Source: Rhodanobacter sp. ANJX3
GTDB lineage: Bacteria > Pseudomonadota > Gammaproteobacteria > Xanthomonadales > Rhodanobacteraceae
Length of the DNA stretch: 64,000 nucleotides
Reading direction: 5' to 3'
Assembly: GCF_014200755.1 (NCBI RefSeq)
Contig: NZ_JACHCM010000002.1
Coordinates: forward strand, 124,001 to 188,000
Under the pieces are notes generated by a model, which did not search any database, was not told where the DNA came from, and saw only the letters and a program-made list of their open reading frames with translations. The stretch's first letter is position 1. Each line of letters starts with the position of its first letter. A program made the position numbers and the translations under genes. Of the stretch, positions 20,098-28,451 are shown in pieces.

Positions 20098-20715
20098 TTA
20101 GCCTTCCGGCCGCGTGCTTCGATCATCCAGCGGCCGAAGCCAGAAACGAAGACGGTGCAAAGTCGGCGTGATATCCCCGATCTCTGTCCAATCCAGATGG
20201 CAGAACATCGTCTCCTGCCGCCGATAGCCGCGCTTGCGCCAGAACGCGTCATTGGATCGATAGTGCGGCGGGCGCCGAGGATCGTCGGCGTCACGCTCGA
20301 CCGCGCAGAACGCCGTGCAGCGAAATCCGCCAAGCCGACGCGCATGCGCCTCGCGCTCGTCGAAAAATCGATGGCCGAGGCCCTGACCGCGATACGCGTT
20401 CAACAGCACCGATTCGCCAAAGTAGAAAACCTCGTCCACCGCCATGCCTTGCTCGCGAAACGGCCGCTGGAACGGGTCGCCGTCATCGGCCAAAGGGAGG
20501 CCGCTGGAAGCGCCAACCACCCTTTCGCCATCGAACGCCAGCACGAATAGGCTGCGCGGCGAACGCGCGTAAGCGGAGAGATAATCACGCTCGTATGCGG
20601 CATCCCCTTCATACAGATACGGATAGTCGCGAAACACGGCAGTGCGCAAGCGCGACAAGTCATCCAGGTAGGGCGCGACGGCTTCACCCACGCACGTAGT
20701 CACGCTAACGGCCAT
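20098..20715 (-). CDS. GNAT family N-acetyltransferase
   Basis: The 205-residue protein has a GNAT core with AFDGERVVGASSGLPL (beta4 area) and the acetyl-CoA pyrophosphate loop in NAYRGQGLGHRFFDER. Its C-terminal ~60 residues, containing PPHYRSNDAFWRKRGY, match a GNAT subgroup of unknown substrate. It starts three bases after the stop of the SnoaL-like gene, so the two are one transcription unit. Confidence 0.85.
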   Translation of the reverse strand: MAVSVTTCVGEAVAPYLDDLSRLRTAVFRDYPYLYEGDAAYERDYLSAYARSPRSLFVLAFDGERVVGASSGLPLADDGDPFQRPFREQGMAVDEVFYFGESVLLNAYRGQGLGHRFFDEREAHARRLGGFRCTAFCAVERDADDPRRPPHYRSNDAFWRKRGYRRQETMFCHLDWTEIGDITPTLHRLRFWLRPLDDRSTRPEG

Positions 20716-20718
20716 GGG

Positions 20719-21126
20719 TCAGCCGCCTGTAACCTGGGCGATCCAGTCATTGAGGTTGTAATAGTTGCTGACGCGGGAAATACGACCATCCCGAATGTCG
20801 AAGAACGCGCCGCCCGGCAACACGTAGCGCTGGTTTTTCGCCGGGGGAAGCCCCTCGTCGTCGGCCAGATAAACCCCGTGCACTTCGTACTCGGCCGCGG
20901 CGCGCAGACCGTCGGCGGATGCCATGACCACGATCTTCTGCAGCTGCTCGCTGTAGCTGCCCTGCATGCGCCCGAGAAACGCGCGAAACGCGTCGAGTCC
21001 CTGCTCACGTGGCCCCTGGTTGAGATCGTGCGCCACATCATCGGTGAGGCAGGCCAGCATCGCTTCCCAGTCGGCGCGATTGAACGCGTCGTAATAGTGC
21101 TCGATCAGCGCCTTGGTATCGGACAT
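20719..21126 (-). CDS. SnoaL-like / NTF2-fold protein (ketosteroid isomerase-related)
   Basis: The 135-residue protein begins with the helix KALIEHYYDAFNRADWEAMLACLTDDVAHD, followed by GLDAFRAFLGRM. It ends RISRVSNYYNLNDWIAQV. This order of helix, cone-shaped sheet and final strand is that of SnoaL-like polyketide cyclase or limonene-epoxide hydrolase relatives. Catalytic function cannot be assigned. It is translated just before the GNAT gene. Confidence 0.82.
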   Translation of the reverse strand: MSDTKALIEHYYDAFNRADWEAMLACLTDDVAHDLNQGPREQGLDAFRAFLGRMQGSYSEQLQKIVVMASADGLRAAAEYEVHGVYLADDEGLPPAKNQRYVLPGGAFFDIRDGRISRVSNYYNLNDWIAQVTGG

Positions 21127-21235
21127 GCTTTCAGCCTCCGTCTTGGTCGGACGAACAGCTTAAAGCATCGAGAGACTCAGGTAAGACGCGGCTTGCGTTC
21201 TGCGGGCATCCGACCAGGCGCGCCGTTCGGCGCAC

Positions 21236-21427
21236 TCAGCCGAACAGATGGATACCGCTGTAGTGCAAGGCCATATACATGCCGAACGCGGTCCAGAACA
21301 TTTTCTTCAGCGCCTTGCCAGCGAGAAACGCGATCAGCAGGGCAAACATCAGCGGCACATACTTTTCCAGCTTGCCGAACAGGTCGTTGACGCGAGTGTC
21401 GCTGCCGCCGTTATTGAATACGTTCAT
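21236..21427 (-). CDS. Small membrane protein, 63 residues
   Basis: An excellent ribosome site (AGGAGA, seven bases before ATG) supports this short gene. The protein has a soluble lead with NNGGSDTRVNDLFGKLEKY, then a hydrophobic stretch (PLMFALLIAFLAGKALKKMFWTAFGMYMAL) that could form one or two helices split by a Lys-Lys pair. No family is recognised. It is preceded by another tiny membrane protein gene with the same GGAGAAC leader, suggesting a two-gene unit. Confidence 0.7.
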   Translation of the reverse strand: MNVFNNGGSDTRVNDLFGKLEKYVPLMFALLIAFLAGKALKKMFWTAFGMYMALHYSGIHLFG

Positions 21428-21517
21428 GCGTGTTCTCCTGCACCGTACCCGTTGCGTATGGCGCCTTGATGGATGAAGAAAAGCGGTTTGTTCGCGAGAT
21501 CACCGAAATGGCGTCGA

Positions 21518-21637
21518 TCAGCCCGGCAACAGCAAGCTGGCCTGCCAGAGGGCGAACGTGATCGACGCCGTGATAAAGCTGGCGCCCAGCATGGCCAGGG
21601 GCTTATTGAAGATCGGATGAGCAATGAGGGTTTTCAT
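21518..21637 (-). CDS. Very small membrane protein, 39 residues
   Basis: The 120-base frame starts with ATG preceded by GGAG at seven bases. It encodes a Lys/His-containing lead (MKTLIAHPIFNKP) and one hydrophobic helix from about residue 14 to 37, ending LLLPG. The gene lies 90 bp upstream of the 63-residue gene on the same strand. Its leader GCCGGAGAAC resembles that gene's leader. No homologue is recognised; the ribosome site and the clean helix are the evidence. Confidence 0.55.
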   Translation of the reverse strand: MKTLIAHPIFNKPLAMLGASFITASITFALWQASLLLPG

Positions 21638-21818
21638 GGAAGTTCTCCGGCACCACCGTGGTACGTGGAGAAATAATCCATCTTCCATCCCGGCGAAAGC
21701 AGAGGCAGCCGTCAGTCATCGGCAGTGACACTCGTCATCACGATGGCGCACACCGTATTGAACCAATGACGACATACGCTAGTCTCAAAAGAAACCTACT
21801 GCCCCGTTTGTGTTGCTC

Positions 21819-22889
21819 ATGATCAAGCCAGACATTCCTCTCAATGAAAACGAGCGTATCGCTGCCCTGAAGCGCTACCGCATTCTCGATACGCTGGCTG
21901 AGGACGCCTACGACGACTTGCTAAACATCCTCGCCGGCATTTGTGGGGCACCGATGGGGGCCGTTACCCTTGTTGACGAGGATCGCCAGTGGTTCAAAGC
22001 CAAGCTGGGCCTTGAGGTATCGCAAACGCCGCGAAGCGACTCGTTTTGCGCCCACGCCATGTTGCAGCCCAGCGAGCTGATGGTGGTGGAGGATGCAGAA
22101 AGAGATCCGCGCTTCTTCGACAATCCGCTGGTCACGGGCGAAACGAATATCCGCTTCTACGCCGGCGCGCCGCTGACCAGCAGCGACGGCCATGCGCTCG
22201 GGGCGTTGTGTGTAATGGATCACGAACCGCGGAGGCTCACTTCGTTTCAGAAATCGGCGCTTAGCGCCCTGTCACGTCAGGCCAGCGCGCTGATGGAGCT
22301 TCGCCTCAGCACGCGGGAGCTGCGCCATCAGCTGAGCGAGCGCGAATGGTACGAGCAGCGGCTGCAGGAACATCGCGACGCGCTGGAATTGCAGAATGCC
22401 CAGCTGATCGCACAGACGCGCGCCGACCCACTCACCGGCCTGGCCAACCGGCGCGCCTTCAACGCCCAGCTGGACGCCGAGCTGGCGCGCTCGAAGGCGC
22501 TCGGCAGCCCGCTCGCGCTAGCCATGTGCGATATCGATTATTTCAAAAAAATCAACGACACGTTTGGCCACCCCGCCGGCGATCAAGTGTTGATCGAGTT
22601 GGCGCTGATGCTCCAGCAAGCGCTTGGCGAGGGCGCGATGGCCGCACGCTGCGGCGGCGAGGAATTCGCCCTGCTGCTTCCCCAGTTCGATATCGCAGAT
22701 GCCTCAGCGCTGTGCGAATCGATACGACTGACTACGCCGATGCTGCCGGTGATGACGCCGATCACACTGAGTCTAGGGCTCGCCATAGCGCATGCGGACG
22801 ACACGCCTGAAAACCTCTACAGGCGAGCCGACAAACTGCTTTATGCCGCCAAGGAAAGCGGACGCAATCGGCTCATGCTGGACTCGTAA
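21819..22889 (+). CDS. GAF-GGDEF diguanylate cyclase
   Basis: The protein has 356 residues from the ATG at 21819; a GTG at 21810 is an alternative. A GAF domain (about 25-165) contains DRQWFKAKLGLEVSQTPRSDSFCAHAM and an AGAPLTSSDGHALGALCVMD strand. A short coiled coil (ELRHQLSEREWYEQRLQEH) leads to a GGDEF domain with DPLTGLANRRAF, DIDYFKKINDTFGHPAGDQ and the active-site GGEEF. No RxxD inhibitory site precedes GGEEF (AARC is found), so product inhibition may be absent. The signal sensed by the GAF domain is unknown. It is convergent with the ABC exporter. Confidence 0.93.
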   Translation: MIKPDIPLNENERIAALKRYRILDTLAEDAYDDLLNILAGICGAPMGAVTLVDEDRQWFKAKLGLEVSQTPRSDSFCAHAMLQPSELMVVEDAERDPRFFDNPLVTGETNIRFYAGAPLTSSDGHALGALCVMDHEPRRLTSFQKSALSALSRQASALMELRLSTRELRHQLSEREWYEQRLQEHRDALELQNAQLIAQTRADPLTGLANRRAFNAQLDAELARSKALGSPLALAMCDIDYFKKINDTFGHPAGDQVLIELALMLQQALGEGAMAARCGGEEFALLLPQFDIADASALCESIRLTTPMLPVMTPITLSLGLAIAHADDTPENLYRRADKLLYAAKESGRNRLMLDS

Positions 22890-22908
22890 ACAGCGACGCC
22901 TTAAACGC

Positions 22909-24753
22909 TCAGACCAGAGCGTCCTCGGCCGCCACGAAACCACCGGTCTGGCGCTGCCACAGTCGGGCATACAGGCCGCGTTGGGCAATCAGCTCGGCAT
23001 GCGTACCGGTTTCGACGATGCGTCCTTTGTCCAGAACCACCAGCCGGTCCATTCGCGCGATGGTGGACAACCGGTGCGCGATGGCGATCACGGTCTTGCC
23101 CTGCATCAAAATATCCAGGCTGTCCTGGATCGCCGCTTCGGCTTCGGAATCGAGCGCGGAGGTGGCTTCGTCCAGCACCAGGATCGGCGCGTCCTTCAGC
23201 AGCACGCGCGCAATGGCGATGCGCTGACGCTGACCGCCGCTGAGTTTGACGCCGCGCTCGCCCACCAGCGCGTCATAACCGAAACGGCCTTCGCCATCGA
23301 CCAGCTGCGGAATGAATTCATCGGCGCGCGCTTTGCGAACCGCCTCGAGCACCTGCGCCTCGCTCGCATCTGGACGTCCATACAGGATGTTGTCGCGGAT
23401 CGAGCGGTGCAGCAGCGAGGTATCCTGGGTGACCACGCCAATCTGCGAGCGCAGGCTCTCCTGCGACACCTGCGCAATGTCCTGATCGTCGATCAGAATG
23501 CGACCGCTCTCCAGGTCGTAGAGGCGTAGCAACACGTTGACCAGCGTCGACTTGCCCGCGCCGGACGGCCCGACCACGCCGATCTTTTCACCGGCACGCA
23601 CGGCGAGATTCAGGCCCGCAATTACACCGCCCTGCTTGCCGTAGTGAAAGTGGATGTCCTCGAAGCGCACGTCGCCGCGCGTCACCGCCAGCGGCTTCGC
23701 GCCCTCGTTATCCTGCACCGCGCGCGGCTGCGAAATCGTGGTGATGCCGTCCTGCACCGTACCCACGTTTTCGAAAATGCCGTTGACCACCCACATGATC
23801 CAGCCGGACATGTTGTTGATGCGGATCACCAGCCCGGTCGACAGCGCGATCGCACCGACGGTGACCTTGCCTTCGCTCCACAGCCAGATCGCCAGCCCGG
23901 TCGTACCCACGATCAGAAACCCGTTGAGGATGGTGATGCTGGCATCCATCGCCGTGGTAAGCCGGGTCATGTGGCGCAGCTTGCCGGTCTGCTCGCCCAT
24001 CGCATCGGCGACGTAAGCCTCCTCGCGCCGGGTATGCGCAAAGAGTTTCAGCGTGAGGATGTTGCTGTAGCCGTCGACAATACGACCCATCATCTTCGAG
24101 CGCGCCTCGGACGCCAGCCAGGACCGCTGCTTGATGCGCGGAATGAAATACGCCATCAGGCCGATATAGGCGAGCAGCCAGACCAACAGCGGCACCGCAA
24201 GCCACGTGTCGGCCTTGGCGAACAGCACGATCGCGCTGCCGGTGTAGATGGTCACGTACCAGAGCGCGTCCACGATCTGCACCGCCGACTCGCGCAGGCT
24301 GGAGCCGGTCTGCATGATGCGATTGGCAATGCGTCCGGCAAAATCGTTCTGGAAGAAGCCAAGGCTCTGCCGGATCACGTAACGATGGTTCTGCCAGCGA
24401 ATGCGATTGGTCAGGCTAGGCACGATGGCCTGATTCACCAGCAAGTCGTGCAGGCTGCTCAATACAGGCCGTGCGACCAACGCCACCAGGCCCATCAAGA
24501 TCAGCTCATGCCCGTGCAAGCGGAAAAAATCCGGTCCCGGCAGGCCCTTGGTCATATCGACAATGCTGCCGATGAAGCCGAACAGCGAGACCTCGACGAT
24601 CGCCACACCGAAACCGACGACGATCGCAGCCAGAAACACCGGCCACACCTGGCGCAGATAGAACGCGTAAAAACGCCACACCGGCTTCGGCGGCATGCCG
24701 TCGGAGGGCTCTTTGAACGCATCGATCAGGGATTCGAACCAGCGAAAAATCAT
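22909..24753 (-). CDS. ABC exporter, fused permease and ATPase
   Basis: The 614-residue half-transporter has an N-terminal six-helix domain (about 35-330) and a C-terminal ATPase. The ATPase has Walker A GPSGAGKST, Q-loop VVTQDTSLLHRS, signature LSGGQRQRIAIARV, Walker B ILVLDEATSALDSEAE and the switch His in IAIAHRLST. It belongs to the MsbA/multidrug exporter class. The N-terminal ESLIDAFKEPSDGMPPKPVWRF lead is seen in a proteobacterial subgroup whose substrate is unknown. It functions as a homodimer. Confidence 0.93.
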   Translation of the reverse strand: MIFRWFESLIDAFKEPSDGMPPKPVWRFYAFYLRQVWPVFLAAIVVGFGVAIVEVSLFGFIGSIVDMTKGLPGPDFFRLHGHELILMGLVALVARPVLSSLHDLLVNQAIVPSLTNRIRWQNHRYVIRQSLGFFQNDFAGRIANRIMQTGSSLRESAVQIVDALWYVTIYTGSAIVLFAKADTWLAVPLLVWLLAYIGLMAYFIPRIKQRSWLASEARSKMMGRIVDGYSNILTLKLFAHTRREEAYVADAMGEQTGKLRHMTRLTTAMDASITILNGFLIVGTTGLAIWLWSEGKVTVGAIALSTGLVIRINNMSGWIMWVVNGIFENVGTVQDGITTISQPRAVQDNEGAKPLAVTRGDVRFEDIHFHYGKQGGVIAGLNLAVRAGEKIGVVGPSGAGKSTLVNVLLRLYDLESGRILIDDQDIAQVSQESLRSQIGVVTQDTSLLHRSIRDNILYGRPDASEAQVLEAVRKARADEFIPQLVDGEGRFGYDALVGERGVKLSGGQRQRIAIARVLLKDAPILVLDEATSALDSEAEAAIQDSLDILMQGKTVIAIAHRLSTIARMDRLVVLDKGRIVETGTHAELIAQRGLYARLWQRQTGGFVAAEDALV

Positions 24754-24907
24754 GAAAGCTCCATAGGCTGCAGGCGCCCATTGTGCTGGAAGCGCTCCAC
24801 TGCAGAAGTGACGGATATGGGGTCGACGCCCCGAAAATCACGCGGCGATGCCACGCGCGAACTTCGGCGGCAAGTTGGCATTGCGCGGGCAGGATCGAAC
24901 CCAACTA

Positions 24908-25651
24908 TCAGCCCAATGGCAAAACCTGCTGTCCCGATCGATCGCGCCGCGATGCCAGCCGATCGGCCAATCGCGTCGGCTCGGGCAATTTGTAGCGCGT
25001 GCAGCAGGCCAGCACGAGATCCGGCGCGCTTGCCTGACTCACACGATGCCCGGGCGAAACGATCAGCGGCTTGATCCGATCCTTGCTGCGCAACACGGTG
25101 CCAATGCGTTTACCGCGATAGATAAGATCGGTGCGATCCCCGCGCAGCGGTCCCAGTTCGGCGTGATGCCCGACCAGAATTGATTTGGCCACGCCGATGG
25201 TGGGCAAACCGGTGATCACGCCCAGATGCGCCGCGATGCCCAGACCGCGCGGATGCGCCACGCCAAGACCGTCAACGAAAATCAGGTCCGGCGGCTGCGG
25301 CAGTTCGGCCAACGCATGGAGTACCGCGGGCAGCTCGCGAAACGACAGCAGCCCCGGGATATACGGCATCCGCGTCGGCCGTCGGGCAATGACCTCCGCC
25401 AGCGGCTGCAGGGTTTGCGCATTGATCAGCACGGCGGCGGCCCTTGTGATCGCACCGTCCTCCTCAAAGCCCACGTCGACGCCGGCTAGCAGGCGCAACG
25501 GCGGATAGTCGTCCTCAAGACGCACGCGATGCGCAAGTTCGGTTTGGAGCGCGCGGGCGCGCGCGACGTCGCCGTCCCAGGCCAGCGTTTCGCCGGTGTC
25601 GAAGTGTGGCCAGCCGTGTGGGCTCGACGCATCGTCGTCTTGCTCGGTCAT
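24908..25651 (-). CDS. nfi: Endonuclease V (deoxyinosine 3' endonuclease)
   Basis: The protein has about 247 residues from MTEQDDD. Metal ligands and core motifs are present: [13 protein letters not shown] (first Asp), [13 protein letters not shown] (Glu), [21 protein letters not shown] (Asp), and [11 protein letters not shown]. The enzyme nicks DNA one base 3' of deoxyinosine. The N-terminal ~25 residues are acidic and poorly conserved, so the exact start is uncertain. It is divergent from the MscS gene across about 100 bp. Confidence 0.93.
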   Translation of the reverse strand: MTEQDDDASSPHGWPHFDTGETLAWDGDVARARALQTELAHRVRLEDDYPPLRLLAGVDVGFEEDGAITRAAAVLINAQTLQPLAEVIARRPTRMPYIPGLLSFRELPAVLHALAELPQPPDLIFVDGLGVAHPRGLGIAAHLGVITGLPTIGVAKSILVGHHAELGPLRGDRTDLIYRGKRIGTVLRSKDRIKPLIVSPGHRVSQASAPDLVLACCTRYKLPEPTRLADRLASRRDRSGQQVLPLG

Positions 25652-25754
25652 ATCCGCGAGACTGAGCAAACGAGTCTGAACGCGGCGTCAAAGCGAGCGC
25701 CTCACGACCGTCATTTCGGTTGACCGACCGCGGCCAGGACCGGATCATCGCCGG

Positions 25755-28178
25755 ATGCCCAACTCGCTTCGCTATCTTTTCATTCTTCTGCTGACCTTTT
25801 CAGGCAGCATCGCCGTGGCGCAGGATGCGCCGGCCAGCAGCGCGTCCGCCGCCCAGCCTGCGCTGACGCCGGTGCAGACGCTGACCCAGCTACGCAGCGA
25901 ACTGGACAACATCAAGAGTTCGGTCGATGCGAAAAAACCGGACACGCCACTGAACGATCTGCGCACCAGCGCACTCGCCGTGCAGCAGAAAGCCGAACAG
26001 CTTGCCACCAGTCTGGCACCACAGGATGCCAGCCTGCAGACGCGTCTGGACGTGCTTGGCCCCGCACCAGCCAAGGGTGCACCGCCGGAATCGTCGGAAC
26101 TCAGCGCCCAAAGGCGGCAGCTGACCAAGGCCAAGAACGAACTGGACGGCCAGATCAAACAGGCCAATTCACTCAGTACCGAAGCGACGCAGCTGGCCGC
26201 GCATGTGTCCGATATGCGCCGCGATCAATTCCAGGCCTCGCTGGCATCGCGAACGGCCACGCCGTTCAGCGGTGCGTTCTGGGCCGATCCGGCACAGGCG
26301 TTCCCCGACGATCTGGCGCGTGCGAAACTCTTGAAAAGCAATGTCGCCGATGCCGTATCCACGGCGTGGCAGCTGCCCAACCGCACCCCGTTCATCCTGT
26401 GCCTGATCTTTGCCGTGCTGCTGATGACGGTGGTGCGCTGGCTGATCGAAAGAACGCTGGTGCACCTGACCACAAGCAGCATGCCCGCGGGGCGTCTGCG
26501 CCGCAGCGCGCTGGCCGTGACGATCGCTCTGGCCTACACCCTGACCGTCGGACTGGCAGCGCATTTTGCGTACGAGGCGCTGAACTGGAACGACACCCTC
26601 AGCGACGACCTTGCCGACCTGGGCCAGAAGCTGGCGCGCCTAGTGACGTTCGCGGCGTTTCTTACCGGCCTTGGCCGCGCCATATTGTCGACGCAGCGAC
26701 CGTCATGGCGATTGCCTTCGCTATCTGATGACGCTGCGCAGCGCCTGCGCCTGTTCCCCTGGCTGTTGGGTGCCGCGGCGTTTCTACTGGGCCTGCTGGA
26801 AAGCGTGATCAGCGCCATCGGTTTGAGCCTGCCGGCCACCGTGGCGACGCGCGGGTTTGTCGCCACCTTGATTGCCGTGCTGTTTGCCGATGCGCTGATT
26901 CGGCTGGGCAAGTCACGCCGCGTCATGCTGGCCTCGGGTGAAGAACCGAGCCAGCGGCCGGTCTGGGTAGGACTGATTGTGGCGGCGGCCTTCGTTTCCG
27001 TCGGCCTCACCTTGCTCGGCGTTGCATCGGGCTATATCGCGTTCGCTTTTTTCATGGCGCGGCAGATGCTATGGGTCGGCGTGATCCTCACGGCGCTGTA
27101 TCTGGTGATGCACCTGGTCGACGATATTTTCGACACGATTTTTGCGCCCAAGGGGCGCACCGGGAAACGCCTGCAGGCCAGCTTCGGCATGCCTGCCAGA
27201 GCGCTCGAACAGATCGGCACGGTGCTGTCCGGCATCACCCGCGCGATTTTGTTGCTGATGTCGATTGCGTTCGTGCTGGCGCCCTTCGGCGCGGGCCCAT
27301 CGGAACTGGCCGATCGTGCCGGCGCGCTGCTGTCGTCGGGAGGTTCGCTGGGCGAGCTGAAAATTGTCCCGGGCAATATTTTTGCGGCACTGCTGGTATT
27401 CGGTACCGGCTGGGTGGTGTTGCGCATCGTCAAGCGCTGGCTGAGCGAACAGCTGCTGCCGAAAACCTCGTTCGATCTGGGCATGCAGAACTCGGTGCTC
27501 ACCCTGATCGGCTACGTCGGCGGCGTGCTCATTTTCGTACTGACCCTGGTCGAGCTGAAGGTCAATCTGACCAGCATCACCTGGATGGCCAGCGCCCTTT
27601 CGGTCGGTATCGGTTTCGGCCTGCAGGCGATCGTGCAGAACTTCATCTCCGGCCTGATTCTGCTGGCCGAGCGCCCGGTGAAGGTGGGCGACTGGGTCAG
27701 TATCGGTGGCGTGGAAGGCGACATCCGCCGCATCAATGTGCGCGCCACCGAAATTCAGATGGGCGATCGTTCGACCATGATCGTGCCGAACTCGCAGTTC
27801 ATCACCCAGAACGTGCGCAACGTGACTCTCGCCAACGCGCAGGGCCGCGTACACATCACGCTGCCTATGCCGCTGGATACCGATGCCGGCAGGGCGCGTG
27901 AAATCATTCTCGATGTGCTCAATGCGCATGCTTCGACCCTGGCGACGCCGGCACCCGTGGTGCGGCTGGACAATCTCGATGCGGGCACCATGACCTTCGA
28001 CTGCACGGCCTATGTCAACAGTCCGCGCGACGTCAGCGCGGTGAAAAGCGATCTGCTGTTCGAAACACTCGAACGTCTGCGCGACGCCAAACTGCCGATG
28101 ACCAGCCCGCAAAGCATGGTGGTACGCACGCTTCCCTCTCCACAGGTCGGCGACGACAACCACGAGGACAAGGATTGA
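25755..28178 (+). CDS. DUF3772-MscS mechanosensitive channel protein
   Basis: The 807-residue protein has a cleavable signal (LFILLLTFSGSIAVAQ). A periplasmic coiled-coil DUF3772 region (about 40-185) follows, then roughly ten membrane helices. The C-terminal MscS pore and vestibule contain ITWMASALSVGIGFGLQ, IVQNFISGLILLAERPVKVGDW and NSQFITQNVRN. It is the large MscK/YbiO-like type. The channel would release osmolytes on hypo-osmotic shock; the long periplasmic part may tie it to the cell wall. It stands alone. Confidence 0.92.
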   Translation: MPNSLRYLFILLLTFSGSIAVAQDAPASSASAAQPALTPVQTLTQLRSELDNIKSSVDAKKPDTPLNDLRTSALAVQQKAEQLATSLAPQDASLQTRLDVLGPAPAKGAPPESSELSAQRRQLTKAKNELDGQIKQANSLSTEATQLAAHVSDMRRDQFQASLASRTATPFSGAFWADPAQAFPDDLARAKLLKSNVADAVSTAWQLPNRTPFILCLIFAVLLMTVVRWLIERTLVHLTTSSMPAGRLRRSALAVTIALAYTLTVGLAAHFAYEALNWNDTLSDDLADLGQKLARLVTFAAFLTGLGRAILSTQRPSWRLPSLSDDAAQRLRLFPWLLGAAAFLLGLLESVISAIGLSLPATVATRGFVATLIAVLFADALIRLGKSRRVMLASGEEPSQRPVWVGLIVAAAFVSVGLTLLGVASGYIAFAFFMARQMLWVGVILTALYLVMHLVDDIFDTIFAPKGRTGKRLQASFGMPARALEQIGTVLSGITRAILLLMSIAFVLAPFGAGPSELADRAGALLSSGGSLGELKIVPGNIFAALLVFGTGWVVLRIVKRWLSEQLLPKTSFDLGMQNSVLTLIGYVGGVLIFVLTLVELKVNLTSITWMASALSVGIGFGLQAIVQNFISGLILLAERPVKVGDWVSIGGVEGDIRRINVRATEIQMGDRSTMIVPNSQFITQNVRNVTLANAQGRVHITLPMPLDTDAGRAREIILDVLNAHASTLATPAPVVRLDNLDAGTMTFDCTAYVNSPRDVSAVKSDLLFETLERLRDAKLPMTSPQSMVVRTLPSPQVGDDNHEDKD

Positions 28179-28257
28179 GAGAAACGAAGGCCTGCTCGAC
28201 GCCACCTTCGCTCGTGGAATTTGAAGAAAATCCCGCCACTCACCGTGGAGATTGTGC

Positions 28258-28392
28258 GTGACGACCGCTACGCCCGACGGCAGCTCTATCATTCCCTGCC
28301 TACGCTACCGCGACGTGCGCACCGCATTCGCAAAGGGTTTGGGGTCGCACCCGCCATGCGATCTATCAAAACGACCACGGTTAGGCAATCCA
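28258..28392 (+). pseudogene. Relic of a VOC-superfamily (glyoxalase/PhnB-like) gene
   Basis: A GTG codon with GGAG seven bases upstream begins TTATPDGSSIIPCLRYRD, the usual N-terminus of VOC proteins. The frame then breaks after VRTAF. About 15 bases later another frame reads WGRTRHAIYQNDHG, matching the next conserved VOC strand. It then ends in a stop (TAG at about 28383). Nothing of the remaining ~90 residues is recognisable. The gene has at least one frameshift and a large 3' loss, so it is dead. The stretch from 28179 to 28451 contains no other gene. Confidence 0.6.
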
Positions 28393-28451
28393 AAGGGCCA
28401 TGCGGAGACGTTGAACAGGCTCTTAATCAGCCGGCGGCCGTTCGCCACGCC

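Noticed and set aside
23644-25074. 476-residue open frame on the plus strand
   Set aside because: Antisense to the ABC exporter and endonuclease V genes, both with full family motifs.
27069-28292. 407-residue open frame on the minus strand
   Set aside because: Antisense to the MscS-type gene; His/Gln/Arg-rich composition typical of GC-rich shadows.
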